Positions 17,133 through 24,399 of a DNA stretch of 30,113 nucleotides are shown here, one piece after another (the first letter of the stretch is position 1; every line of letters begins with the position of its first letter). Location of the stretch: the NCBI GenBank assembly GCA_021776195.1, contig JAJFGK010000113.1, positions 1 through 30,113 of the forward strand. The letters run 5' to 3'. The stretch is from Kiloniellaceae bacterium. Lineage in GTDB: Bacteria; Pseudomonadota; Alphaproteobacteria; Kiloniellales; Kiloniellaceae. A model generated the notes under the pieces. The model saw only the letters and a program-made list of their open reading frames with translations, was not told the origin of the DNA and did no database searches. Both the position numbers and the translations under genes were made by a program.

Positions 17133-17379
17133 AGAGTCTTTCTTGATCTTACAGAACCATTTGACCGGGATTATTTTGTCTTCTGGCAAGGCGCGCTTCG
17201 AAGAGCGATACGCGTATCGGTCGAGAAGCGGAACGCGGCCAGAAGGCAAAAGAACCCGGCCTTCGGTGGGTCATAGACGAACCCCCTCTCCCAATGGGGT
17301 GCGTTCCGCCGCACTGCGCGCCTTCCCGAATGATCGCCTATGACCCACCAAATGGTCCTGTAAGATCAAGAAAGGCTCT
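17133..17379. repeat. 247-bp inverted-repeat element with two internal hairpins (MITE-like or structured RNA)
   Basis: Outer arms 17133-17163 and 17349-17379 are inverted repeats with about two mismatches in 31 bp, including a perfect 17-bp core (17138-17154 with 17358-17374). Inside are two independent hairpins. Hairpin A (17165-17259) nests CCGGG/CCCGG, a 14-bp arm pair (17174-17187 with 17238-17251, one mismatch), CGCTTC/GAAGCG and the perfect palindrome CGATACGCGTATCG (17206-17219). Hairpin B has GGTGGGTCATAG (17265-17276) against CTATGACCCACC (17338-17349), plus smaller stems inside. It fills the whole gap between the DUF2339 stop and the aas start (17101-17397), where there is no gene. 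I see no clear target duplication. Confidence 0.8.
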
Positions 17380-17397
17380 CGCCGTCTTGCCGCCGGG

Positions 17398-20247
17398 TCA
17401 CGAGGCACTTTGTCGGTCAGTGGCGGGATCCGGGCCCTCGGGTTCGGCCTGCCCCGCGAAGACGAAGCGCTGGTAGAGGTAGCCGATGCCGAGCAGGCAG
17501 CCGCCCAGGCCGATGAAGGAGAGCGCGCGATAGAACCCGGTCAGCGCCGCCATGTCGAAGAGGAAGACCTTGCCGACCACCAGGAAGATCACCGCCAGGG
17601 AGGCATAGCGCAGGGCCTTCTGATGGAAGGCCAGGCCGGCGGCCAGTAAACCCGCACCGTAGACCAGCCAGGCCAGGGAATAGGCGTACCATTCGGCATC
17701 GGGTGTCGGGCCGAGGTCGAGCCGGGTGCCGTGGAAGGCGTGGCGCACCTCCAGCGTGATGTCGACGAAGACCAGGCCCAGCACCGCCAGGCCGGCGAGG
17801 CGGGCCATCCAGATCTCGCCCTGGCGCCGGGCCAGCGCCATGTGCAGCGCCGCGATCATGGCCGGAAGCAGATAGGCCAGGCCCATCAGGTTGAAGACCG
17901 GCCAGTCGCCGACCTCGACACCTTTGAGCAGCGGATTGGAGAGACCGAGCGGGCCGAGCAGGCCGTGGCCGATGGTCACGAGGCCGAGCAGACGCGATCC
18001 CCAGAGAAGCACCGGGCGCGGGTGGCGGCCGTGCAGGAAGAGGCAGGCAGTCGCCAAGCCGGCCCAGGACAGGCCCTGGGTGGCCTGTTCGACGAAGCTG
18101 TAGCTACCGGCCGTCAAATCGCCGGCATTGAAGAAGGAGCGGATCTCGAAGCTGACCAGCAGGACCGTGAAGAACAGCGCGCCGCCCTCCAGGACCGCCA
18201 CCAGCAGGTCGTCCTTTTCATGGCGGAAGCCGCGCGAGGCCAGCCAGAAACAGATCGCCGGCAGGCCGTAGCCGTAGAGCAGCCAGTTGACCAGCGGCGC
18301 GCCGACCGGCGTGCCGGCGAGCAGGGTCTGATTCAGGATCAGGCGCAGGAGAACAGCGCCGGCCAGGACCAGTGCGCCGATGCGCAGGCCGCGCAGGGGA
18401 AGCCGTTGGTTGACCCAGGCGATGGCCGGGAGCTGGGCGGCCAGGGCCACGGTCAGCCAGGCCTCGCGCAGCTGCATGGTCATGGCCAGGGTGACCGCGG
18501 CGATCGCACCCAGGGCATAGACCGCCAGGGCGGCGTTCAGCGGCGGCGCGCCGGCCGCCTCGTCGCGGGAGGCACGCTGTTCGACCAGCCGGCGCGCGGC
18601 AAAGAGCGAGACGAAGGCCAGCAGAAGCGCCAGCCCGGCCCAGGGCAGCGAGACCTCGAAGCCGGCGACGCGCCAGTAGGCGGTCACCAGGATCGCCAGC
18701 GGCATGGCCGTGCCCAGGCTTGCCCAAAGGCCGGGTCGGTTGGCGCCGCGCAGGAAGAGATGGCCGGCGGCCCAGAAGAGGGCTGCCAACAGGCCGCCGG
18801 CGGTGGCGAAGGGCACCAGGGCCGGCGGCAGGATCGGACTGCGCATCTCGCCGATCGGCGTGCCGGCCATGACCACCAAGGGCTCCGGCCCGGGAACGAA
18901 CTGCGGCAGGTGCCAACTGGCCAGGGCGGCGAGGCCGAGCAGGCCGGCGATCAGCGCCAGGGGCTCCAGGGCGCTCGCCCGGCGCCCGTTGTAGAGACTA
19001 AAGGCGGCAAACAGCAGGAGCGTCGCCACCGAGAGAGTGCCGTAGTGGTCCATGCGCAGCAGGCCGAAGAGCGCGACGGCGATGGCGGCCATGGCGCCGC
19101 CCACCAGCCAGTCGGGTGCCTCTTGCCCGGGGCCGTCGGGCGCGCGGGTGAAGAGCGCCAGCAGGCCGTAGCGCCAGGCCACCGCGGCCAGGGTCAAGAC
19201 CAGCAGGAACAGCCCGACCACCAGGGCGTCGCCGCCCTGCCAGGCCGCCGCCATCCACAGCAGGGCCCAGAGGACCGAGCCGCCCAGGGCGAGACCCGCC
19301 AGCGAGGGCCAGACCCGCCAGCGCGCGATCGCCAGGGCCGGCACCACCAGCGCGGTGAGATAGATAAAATGGGGCAGGGCCGCCGGTGTGTCCGAGGCCA
19401 CGACCAGGGGCGTGATGAAGCCGCCGATCACACCGAGCAGGGCGACAAAGCGCCCCTGCAGCAGAGACAGGCCGACCGCGAGGTAGGCGGTGAGTGCCAG
19501 GGCCAGGGTCGCGGTCGTCGCGCCGATCAGGTCGTAGAGGCCGTGGGCGGCGTAGAGGCCGGCGAAGAGGCTGGCGATGCCCGCCGCGGTGATCGCCTGG
19601 GGCAGGGCGTGAAAGCCGCGGGTCGCCAGGGCCAATTGCCGGGGGCGGCGGCGCAGAACCTCGCCGCCGACGGCAAGGCCGAGGCCGAGCAGGACCCCCA
19701 GGGTGCAGCGAATGGCCGGGGTGATGAGGCCGCTGTCGAAGGTGACCTTGACCAGGAACGCGGCGCCCAGCGCCAGCGCGATGCCGCCGAGCCAGACCAG
19801 CCAGCGTGCGGCCAGCTTCTGCTCGAAGCCTTCCTTGGCGGACTCCGGCTTGGGGGCCGGCGCAGACTGGGAATCCGGTTCGGGCTGGGAGAGCGGCGCG
19901 GGCTTGGCATCCGATTCGGGTTCGGCAGCCGGGTCGGGATCGGGGGGCGTGTCGGGTTCGGGGCGCGCGGTGGGGGGCGCGGCGTCCCAGGCCTCGTCTT
20001 CGATTGCCTCCGGTGCTGTCTTGGGGCCTGGCGCCCAGGGGTCGTCGAAGGTGGATTTTGTCTCCTTCTCAGGCGCTGCCGCCGCCGGGGTCTGACCCGG
20101 GGCCTGACCCGGAGACAGGGTGCCGCGCAACTCGGCCAGCTCGCGGCGCGCCTTGTTGGCGCGTAAGAGCGCGACAGTCCCAAGGACCGGCCCGCTCAGA
20201 AACGAGAGTGCGAGGACCAGAATGATGAACTCCAGGAAATCGTACAT
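17398..20247 (-). CDS. DUF2339 multi-spanning membrane protein
   Basis: This 949-residue protein has an N-terminal helix (residues 1-28). A charged, proline-rich linker (about 45-140, with repeated PEPD/PEPE/PDPD motifs) follows. A long series of more than twenty hydrophobic helices runs from ARWLVWLGGIALALGAAFLV to the end. The phrases ALGAAFLVKVTFDSGLITPA and ALLGVIGGFITPLVVAS are typical of DUF2339 proteins. Their function is unknown; a role in envelope biology or transport is often suspected. AGGTGA precedes the ATG, and the start lies 55 bp after the alpha/beta hydrolase gene, so the two are probably one operon. The last 20 residues are polar and probably cytoplasmic. Confidence 0.88.
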   Translation of the reverse strand: MYDFLEFIILVLALSFLSGPVLGTVALLRANKARRELAELRGTLSPGQAPGQTPAAAAPEKETKSTFDDPWAPGPKTAPEAIEDEAWDAAPPTARPEPDTPPDPDPAAEPESDAKPAPLSQPEPDSQSAPAPKPESAKEGFEQKLAARWLVWLGGIALALGAAFLVKVTFDSGLITPAIRCTLGVLLGLGLAVGGEVLRRRPRQLALATRGFHALPQAITAAGIASLFAGLYAAHGLYDLIGATTATLALALTAYLAVGLSLLQGRFVALLGVIGGFITPLVVASDTPAALPHFIYLTALVVPALAIARWRVWPSLAGLALGGSVLWALLWMAAAWQGGDALVVGLFLLVLTLAAVAWRYGLLALFTRAPDGPGQEAPDWLVGGAMAAIAVALFGLLRMDHYGTLSVATLLLFAAFSLYNGRRASALEPLALIAGLLGLAALASWHLPQFVPGPEPLVVMAGTPIGEMRSPILPPALVPFATAGGLLAALFWAAGHLFLRGANRPGLWASLGTAMPLAILVTAYWRVAGFEVSLPWAGLALLLAFVSLFAARRLVEQRASRDEAAGAPPLNAALAVYALGAIAAVTLAMTMQLREAWLTVALAAQLPAIAWVNQRLPLRGLRIGALVLAGAVLLRLILNQTLLAGTPVGAPLVNWLLYGYGLPAICFWLASRGFRHEKDDLLVAVLEGGALFFTVLLVSFEIRSFFNAGDLTAGSYSFVEQATQGLSWAGLATACLFLHGRHPRPVLLWGSRLLGLVTIGHGLLGPLGLSNPLLKGVEVGDWPVFNLMGLAYLLPAMIAALHMALARRQGEIWMARLAGLAVLGLVFVDITLEVRHAFHGTRLDLGPTPDAEWYAYSLAWLVYGAGLLAAGLAFHQKALRYASLAVIFLVVGKVFLFDMAALTGFYRALSFIGLGGCLLGIGYLYQRFVFAGQAEPEGPDPATDRQSAS

Positions 20248-20302
20248 GGGCTCTCACCTCGTTGCCGTGCTGTCGCCGTGGCGGGTTCTCGACGGGCGCA
20301 GG

Positions 20303-21346
20303 TTATCGGGATCCGCCGAGGAAATCCCGGACCAGTGCGATGGTCGCCGGATTGTCGGCGATAAAAGTGTGAATCTCGCGAACCTCCAGGACCCGCGCGG
20401 CGCCGGGCAGCAGCGCCTCTTCCAGGCCCACCACCAGGTCGTCCTCGCCCGGCAGCAGTGGGTTGTAGCCTTCGCCGTCGCCGCTCACGCCGGCGACCAG
20501 GGCAAAGGGGATCGCCGGGACCGGCAGGCTTTCCAGCATCGCCGGGGTGATCTCGCCACCGGCGGGGCCCGCCAGCAGGCGGTAGGCGGGGACCTCCTCG
20601 AGCATGCGGGCCAGGGCGGCGCCATGGTTCGGCGCGGCGACCAGGACGGCGCGGTGCAGTGCCGGCTGCCCGCCTGGAGCCGCGGCGTCCCGATCGGCCA
20701 GGTAGCGGCGCAGGACGATGCCGCCCAGGCTGTGGGTCACGAAGGAGACCCGCTCGACGCCCTCCAGACCGGACAGGAGCGCATCCAGGTCGGCGGCGTG
20801 CGCGGCCAGGTCCTGCCGCGTCGAGGGATAAGCCAGCGCGGCGACCTCGTAGCCCTCGGCGGTCAGCGCCGCTTCGAGCGCGGGGAACATATGCCGGGTG
20901 CGGCCCATGCCGTGCAGCAGGACCACCAGATGGGGACGATTGGCGCGCACCGCCTGCTGGCTGCGGAAGGCCTCGAAGGCGGCCCGGGTCTCGGCGAAGG
21001 AGCCCCAGGCCCGGCGGCGGTCCTGGGGATCGAGCAGGCGGTGATGGCGGGTCCAGACATGACGCTGAATTCGCCAGCCGGCATGATAGTAGCGGTCGGC
21101 CCAGAGCTGACGGCCGCCGAGGGTGGGCAGCTTGCCCCGATCAGGCAGGATGGCGGTCCCAGGCAGGATCGCGTTCATCGCTCTCTCCTCCGTTTCGCTG
21201 TCGGTGGCCCTGTCGTCGCGTAAACTGGTGGTCCTGTCGCTGCCGGCAACACCCGCGCCGCCGCCCGCCAGGACCGGCAAGGCCAGCAGCAGGGCGAGGA
21301 TCAGCCCCAGGGGGATCCAGTGCCATATAGTCCCGAACCGCTTCAT
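20303..21346 (-). CDS. Alpha/beta hydrolase (esterase/lipase-like), probably membrane-anchored
   Basis: This is a 347-residue protein. The hydrophobic stretch WIPLGLILALLLALPVLAGG (residues 9-28) is a signal anchor. The hydrolase domain has the oxyanion motif VVLLHGMGRT (His at 145), the nucleophile S206 in VTHSLGGIV and a probable catalytic His in REIHTFIADNP. I chose the ATG at 21344-21346 because it falls just after a promoter and has GGAG 10 bases upstream. An in-frame ATG at 21178 has a stronger site (GGAGGAGAG) and would yield a 291-residue form without the anchor. The frame also extends to 21394, but that would cross an operator. Substrate is unknown; a lipid ester is plausible. Confidence 0.82.
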   Translation of the reverse strand: MKRFGTIWHWIPLGLILALLLALPVLAGGGAGVAGSDRTTSLRDDRATDSETEERAMNAILPGTAILPDRGKLPTLGGRQLWADRYYHAGWRIQRHVWTRHHRLLDPQDRRRAWGSFAETRAAFEAFRSQQAVRANRPHLVVLLHGMGRTRHMFPALEAALTAEGYEVAALAYPSTRQDLAAHAADLDALLSGLEGVERVSFVTHSLGGIVLRRYLADRDAAAPGGQPALHRAVLVAAPNHGAALARMLEEVPAYRLLAGPAGGEITPAMLESLPVPAIPFALVAGVSGDGEGYNPLLPGEDDLVVGLEEALLPGAARVLEVREIHTFIADNPATIALVRDFLGGSR

Positions 21347-21368
21347 CGTTCTGTGCTCCAGGCCACAG

Positions 21369-21437
21369 TGTGAACATTTGTTCACATTTTGCATTGCTCG
21401 AAGCGAGAGTCAAGTAAAATGTGAGCGTTTGTTCACA
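21369..21437 (-). promoter_or_regulatory. Hydrolase promoter flanked by two 18-bp operator-like dyads
   Basis: Dyad 1, TGTGAACATTTGTTCACA (21369-21386), and dyad 2, TGTGAGCGTTTGTTCACA (21420-21437), share the plan TGTGARC-N4-GTTCACA and have centres 51 bp apart. Between them on the minus strand lie TTGACT (-35, 21408-21413) and CAAAAT (-10, 21386-21391), with a 16-bp spacer. Dyad 1 covers the end of the -10 and the start site; dyad 2 sits just upstream of the -35. This is the layout of a repressed promoter. The dyad form suits a TetR-type repressor. It also has the GAAC-N4-GTTC core of Gram-positive LexA boxes, which differs from the alphaproteobacterial LexA direct repeat. No regulator gene is adjacent. 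Confidence 0.7.
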
Positions 21438-21574
21438 TTTGAGACAAAACGATGCTGTATCGCGGCCTGGATTGAGGTCTCGGAAAAGGCAATGCAACGG
21501 TGCTGAGAGTAAGGCGCAGCCAAAACCTTGCCAGTCGCCAATCGACAGTCAGGCGTGGGCTCGCGGGCTGGCTT

Positions 21575-22273
21575 TCAGCCCTCGACCCGCTCGGCCATCC
21601 GCTCGCAGTAGGCCAGCAGGCGCGGGGTCTTGGTCTTGACCTGCTGCAGTTCGGTGTCGAAGGGCACCAGCAGGGCATTGGCGATATAGGCATAGAGGGT
21701 GGCATCGACCGAGCTCGGTCGGTCGCCGAACAGGAAGGGCTTGTCGCCCAGCAGGCTGTCCAGCGAAAGAACGCCCGCCTCGGCCAGCGCGTAGATCTCG
21801 GCCGGGCTGTGGCGGCCGAGCCCTTGCAGATGAAGCGCCTTGGCAATCCGCCGCTGCATCATGGCCGCGACCAGGTCGCGCAGCAGCGGCGGCAGAGATC
21901 CGAAAAAGGTCTTGCGGATTTCGGGCCAGACCCGCGGGTCGATCCAGCGGTTGTAGACGCCGCACCAATAGAGGTGGTCGTCCAGCATCTTCGAGACCGC
22001 ATGGCCGACCGCCCTCTGCTCGTCGCTCAGATGGTCGTCCAGGGTGACGCTGAAGGCATCGGTCAGGTAGGTCAGGATGAGGGCCGAATCGGCCACCTTG
22101 CGTCCCTCATGCTCGATGAAGGGCAGTTTGCCGCGCGGCGCCTTGGAGGGGTCGCTCCAGGTGACGACCTCGTAGGGGAGATTGGCCAGGCGCAGGAAGA
22201 CCTCGACCTTCATGCAGGGCGGACTGGGATTCAAGAGGCCCCAGATGGGGGAAAACTGATAGAGCTTGATCAC
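21575..22273 (-). CDS. Glutathione S-transferase-family protein
   Basis: This 232-residue protein starts at GTG (22271-22273) with AGGGAG 6 bases upstream. The N-terminal thioredoxin-like domain (residues 1-75) has SPPCMKVEVFLRLANLPYE and GKLPFIEHEGRKVADSALI, the glutathione-site pattern with the cis-Pro. The C-terminal helical domain includes FLFGDRPSSVDATLYAYIA, the usual N-capping region. The pattern resembles metaxin/FAXC-like GSTs more than classical detoxifying ones. The substrate is unknown. It is transcribed alone, as the gap to the next gene holds the separate regulated promoter at about 21400. Confidence 0.85.
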   Translation of the reverse strand: MIKLYQFSPIWGLLNPSPPCMKVEVFLRLANLPYEVVTWSDPSKAPRGKLPFIEHEGRKVADSALILTYLTDAFSVTLDDHLSDEQRAVGHAVSKMLDDHLYWCGVYNRWIDPRVWPEIRKTFFGSLPPLLRDLVAAMMQRRIAKALHLQGLGRHSPAEIYALAEAGVLSLDSLLGDKPFLFGDRPSSVDATLYAYIANALLVPFDTELQQVKTKTPRLLAYCERMAERVEG

Positions 22274-22349
22274 GGGTCTCTCCCTTCATCGTCCGCTTCA
22301 AAATGGGACGTCCATTCTCGTTCAGTTGCGGACATTATGCTCTTGCTTG

Positions 22350-22436
22350 CTGTCGCCCTCGGGCTTGACCCGAGGGCCCAGGAACGGCGCCGTTTGAGCA
22401 ACTCCTGGGTTGCCGGATCAAGTCCGGCAACGACAG
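22350..22436. repeat. 87-bp two-hairpin palindromic repeat
   Basis: The ends CTGTCG (22350-22355) and CGACAG (22431-22436) are complementary. Inside are two perfect hairpins with 8-bp arms and 5-base loops: CCCTCGGG/CCCGAGGG around CTTGA (22356-22376), and TTGCCGGA/TCCGGCAA around TCAAG (22410-22430). The loops are each other's complement. Such paired palindromes with a CTTGA/TCAAG core are a common dispersed intergenic repeat of alphaproteobacteria. It lies about 60 bp after the ABC permease stop and may shield or end that transcript. The remaining 223-bp gap (22274-22496) has no gene. Confidence 0.8.
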
Positions 22437-22496
22437 GGGGACAAAGCGAAAAGTCCCGATCGCTTGCTTTCAAACAACTTAATCGCGGTCGTCCTC

Positions 22497-23450
22497 TCAG
22501 GTCTTGTCGGCGGCCCGCGGGTCGAGGGCGTCCTGTAGCCCGTCGCCCAGCAGGTTGAAGGCGATCACAGTCACGAAGATCACCAGCCCTGGAAGGAATA
22601 CGAGGCGCGGCGAGTCCCAGATCAACTCCAGGGCATTGGTCAGCATGTTGCCCCAGGAGGCGGTCGGCGGCTGAATGCCGAGGCCGAGGAAGGAGAGCAC
22701 CGATTCCAGCAGGATGATGTTGCCGATCGAAAGCGTCGTGGCGACGATGATCGGCGAGACCACGTTGGGCAGGATATGGACCAGCATGATGCGCGTGGAG
22801 GAGACTCCCATGGCATGGGCGGCTCGGACGAACTCGCGCTCCTTGACCGCCAGGGTCGAGCCGCGCACCAGGCGGGCCACGGTGGTCCAGCCGACCAGGG
22901 CGATCAGGGCGATGATGCGATAGAGGCTGACCTGTTCGGCGTTCACGATGCTCTCGGGCAGGCCGAGTTTGTTGAGGTCGACCGCCGCTAGCACGATCAG
23001 CAGAGGCAAGAGCGGCAGCGCGATCACGCCATCGGTAAAGCGCATCAAAAGCGCGTCCAGCGCGCCGCCGTGATAGCCGGCGATGAGACCGATCAGGGTA
23101 CCGATCACCGCGGCGATGCAGGCGGTCAGGAGACCCACCATCAGGGATACCTGACCGCCGTAGAGCAGGCGTACCAGGAGGTCGCGGCCGAGTTCGTCGG
23201 TGCCAAAGGGGTGGGCCGCCGAGGGTGCCTCCTTGGCGGCGAAAAGGTCCACCGCCTCGCCGTCGACACCCAGCCAGAGCTCGACCAGGGGCGCCGCGAA
23301 GGCGGCCAGGAGCAACAGGACCAGGAGGGCGAGCGAGAGCACCGCCAGACGAAACCGCAGAAACCGCTGGAGGAACAGGCGGCCGGGTGCCTGGGCCGGT
23401 GCCAGGGCCCGCGCCGCGCCGGCGTCGAGCCGTGCCGGGCCGCCGCTCAT
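22497..23450 (-). CDS. Peptide-type ABC transporter permease (DppC family)
   Basis: This 317-residue inner-membrane protein has a soluble N-terminus (residues 1-30), a first helix (LAVLSLALLVLLLLAAFAAP) and about five more helices. The ATPase-docking EAA-like loop is EFVRAAHAMGVSSTRIMLVHILPNV. DppC hallmarks HPFGTDELGRDLLVRLLYGG and SWGNML are seen. The ATG overlaps the stop of the DppB-type gene (23447-23450), showing coupled translation. It forms the importer channel with that protein. No ATPase gene follows. A much longer frame upstream in the same register runs through the other permease in the wrong frame and is not real. Confidence 0.9.
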   Translation of the reverse strand: MSGGPARLDAGAARALAPAQAPGRLFLQRFLRFRLAVLSLALLVLLLLAAFAAPLVELWLGVDGEAVDLFAAKEAPSAAHPFGTDELGRDLLVRLLYGGQVSLMVGLLTACIAAVIGTLIGLIAGYHGGALDALLMRFTDGVIALPLLPLLIVLAAVDLNKLGLPESIVNAEQVSLYRIIALIALVGWTTVARLVRGSTLAVKEREFVRAAHAMGVSSTRIMLVHILPNVVSPIIVATTLSIGNIILLESVLSFLGLGIQPPTASWGNMLTNALELIWDSPRLVFLPGLVIFVTVIAFNLLGDGLQDALDPRAADKT

Positions 23451-24394
23451 TTGAGAGACACCCGCGGGTCGAGCCAGCCATAGGCGAGGTCGGCCAGCAG
23501 GTTGGCCGCCAGGGTGGTCAGGGTGGCGAGCAGCAGACCGATCAGGGCGAGGTTGAAGTCGCTGCCCATGATGGCGTCGTAGATCGTCTTGCCCATGCCC
23601 AGGGTGCCGAACATGGTCTCGGTCAGCAGGGCGCCGGAGAAAAGCGCGCCGAAGTTCAAGGCGAGGATCGTGGTGACCGGGATCATGGCGTTGCGCAGGG
23701 CATGGCCGACCAGCACGCGGGTCATGCCCAGGCCCTTGGCCCGGGCGGTGCGGATGTAGTCCTGGCGCAGCGCCTCGATCATCGCCGCGCGCATGTAGCG
23801 GATGATGCCACCGAGGGTGAGCAGGGTCAGGGTCAGGACCGGCAGCACCAGGTGCCGCGCCTGATCGACAAAGTCGCCGCTCTGGCCCATGCCGCCGGCC
23901 GGCAGCCAGCGCAGGAAGACCGCAAAGACCATGATCACCAGGATGGCCAGCCAGAAGGGCGGGATCGAGATGCCGGCGAAGGCGGTCAGGTTGATCCCAT
24001 GGTCGAGCCAGGAGCGCGGCTTGAAGGCGGCCAGGATGCCGAGCGGCAGGGCCAGGGCCACGGCCAGGGTGAAACTGAGGCCCATCAGCAGCACGGTGGT
24101 CCAAAGGCGCGGCACCAGGATTTCGCCGACCGGCCGGTTGAGCCCGCGCGAATAGCCCAGATCGCCCTCCAGCGCGGCCCCGAGCCAGGCCAGATAGCGC
24201 TCATGGATCGGCCGGTCGAGGCCGTGCAGGGCGCGCAGACGCTGGGCGTCGGCGGAGGTCAGGTCGGGATTGGCATTGATCATCACGTCGATCGGATCGC
24301 CGGGCATCAACCCGATCAGGAGATAGATCACAAAGGACATCACCAGGAGAACGAGCAGCGATTCCCCGAGGCGCTGGGCGATGTAGCGGAGCAT
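23447..24394 (-). CDS. Peptide-type ABC transporter permease (DppB family)
   Basis: This 315-residue, six-helix permease begins MLRYIAQRLGESLLVLLVMS, the usual DppB start. The GDPIDVMI motif, the periplasmic LTSADAQRLRALHGLDRPIHERY segment and the EAA-like loop DYIRTARAKGLGMTRVLVGHALRNA are all present. The ATG at 24392-24394 lies only 5 bases after the binding-protein stop, with AAGG between, so translation probably continues from the previous gene. The frame extends 39 codons farther upstream, but that part lies inside the binding-protein gene. It pairs with the DppC-type permease. Confidence 0.9.
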   Translation of the reverse strand: MLRYIAQRLGESLLVLLVMSFVIYLLIGLMPGDPIDVMINANPDLTSADAQRLRALHGLDRPIHERYLAWLGAALEGDLGYSRGLNRPVGEILVPRLWTTVLLMGLSFTLAVALALPLGILAAFKPRSWLDHGINLTAFAGISIPPFWLAILVIMVFAVFLRWLPAGGMGQSGDFVDQARHLVLPVLTLTLLTLGGIIRYMRAAMIEALRQDYIRTARAKGLGMTRVLVGHALRNAMIPVTTILALNFGALFSGALLTETMFGTLGMGKTIYDAIMGSDFNLALIGLLLATLTTLAANLLADLAYGWLDPRVSLK

Positions 24395-24399
24395 ACCTT

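Noticed and set aside
17731..20166. Long plus-strand open frame opposite the DUF2339 gene
   Set aside because: The translation is Gln/Gly/Arg-rich without motifs, whereas the minus strand encodes regular membrane helices.
23451..24104. Upstream extension of the DppC-type permease
   Set aside because: This part is the out-of-frame reading of the DppB-type gene, and a proper ATG overlaps that gene's stop.
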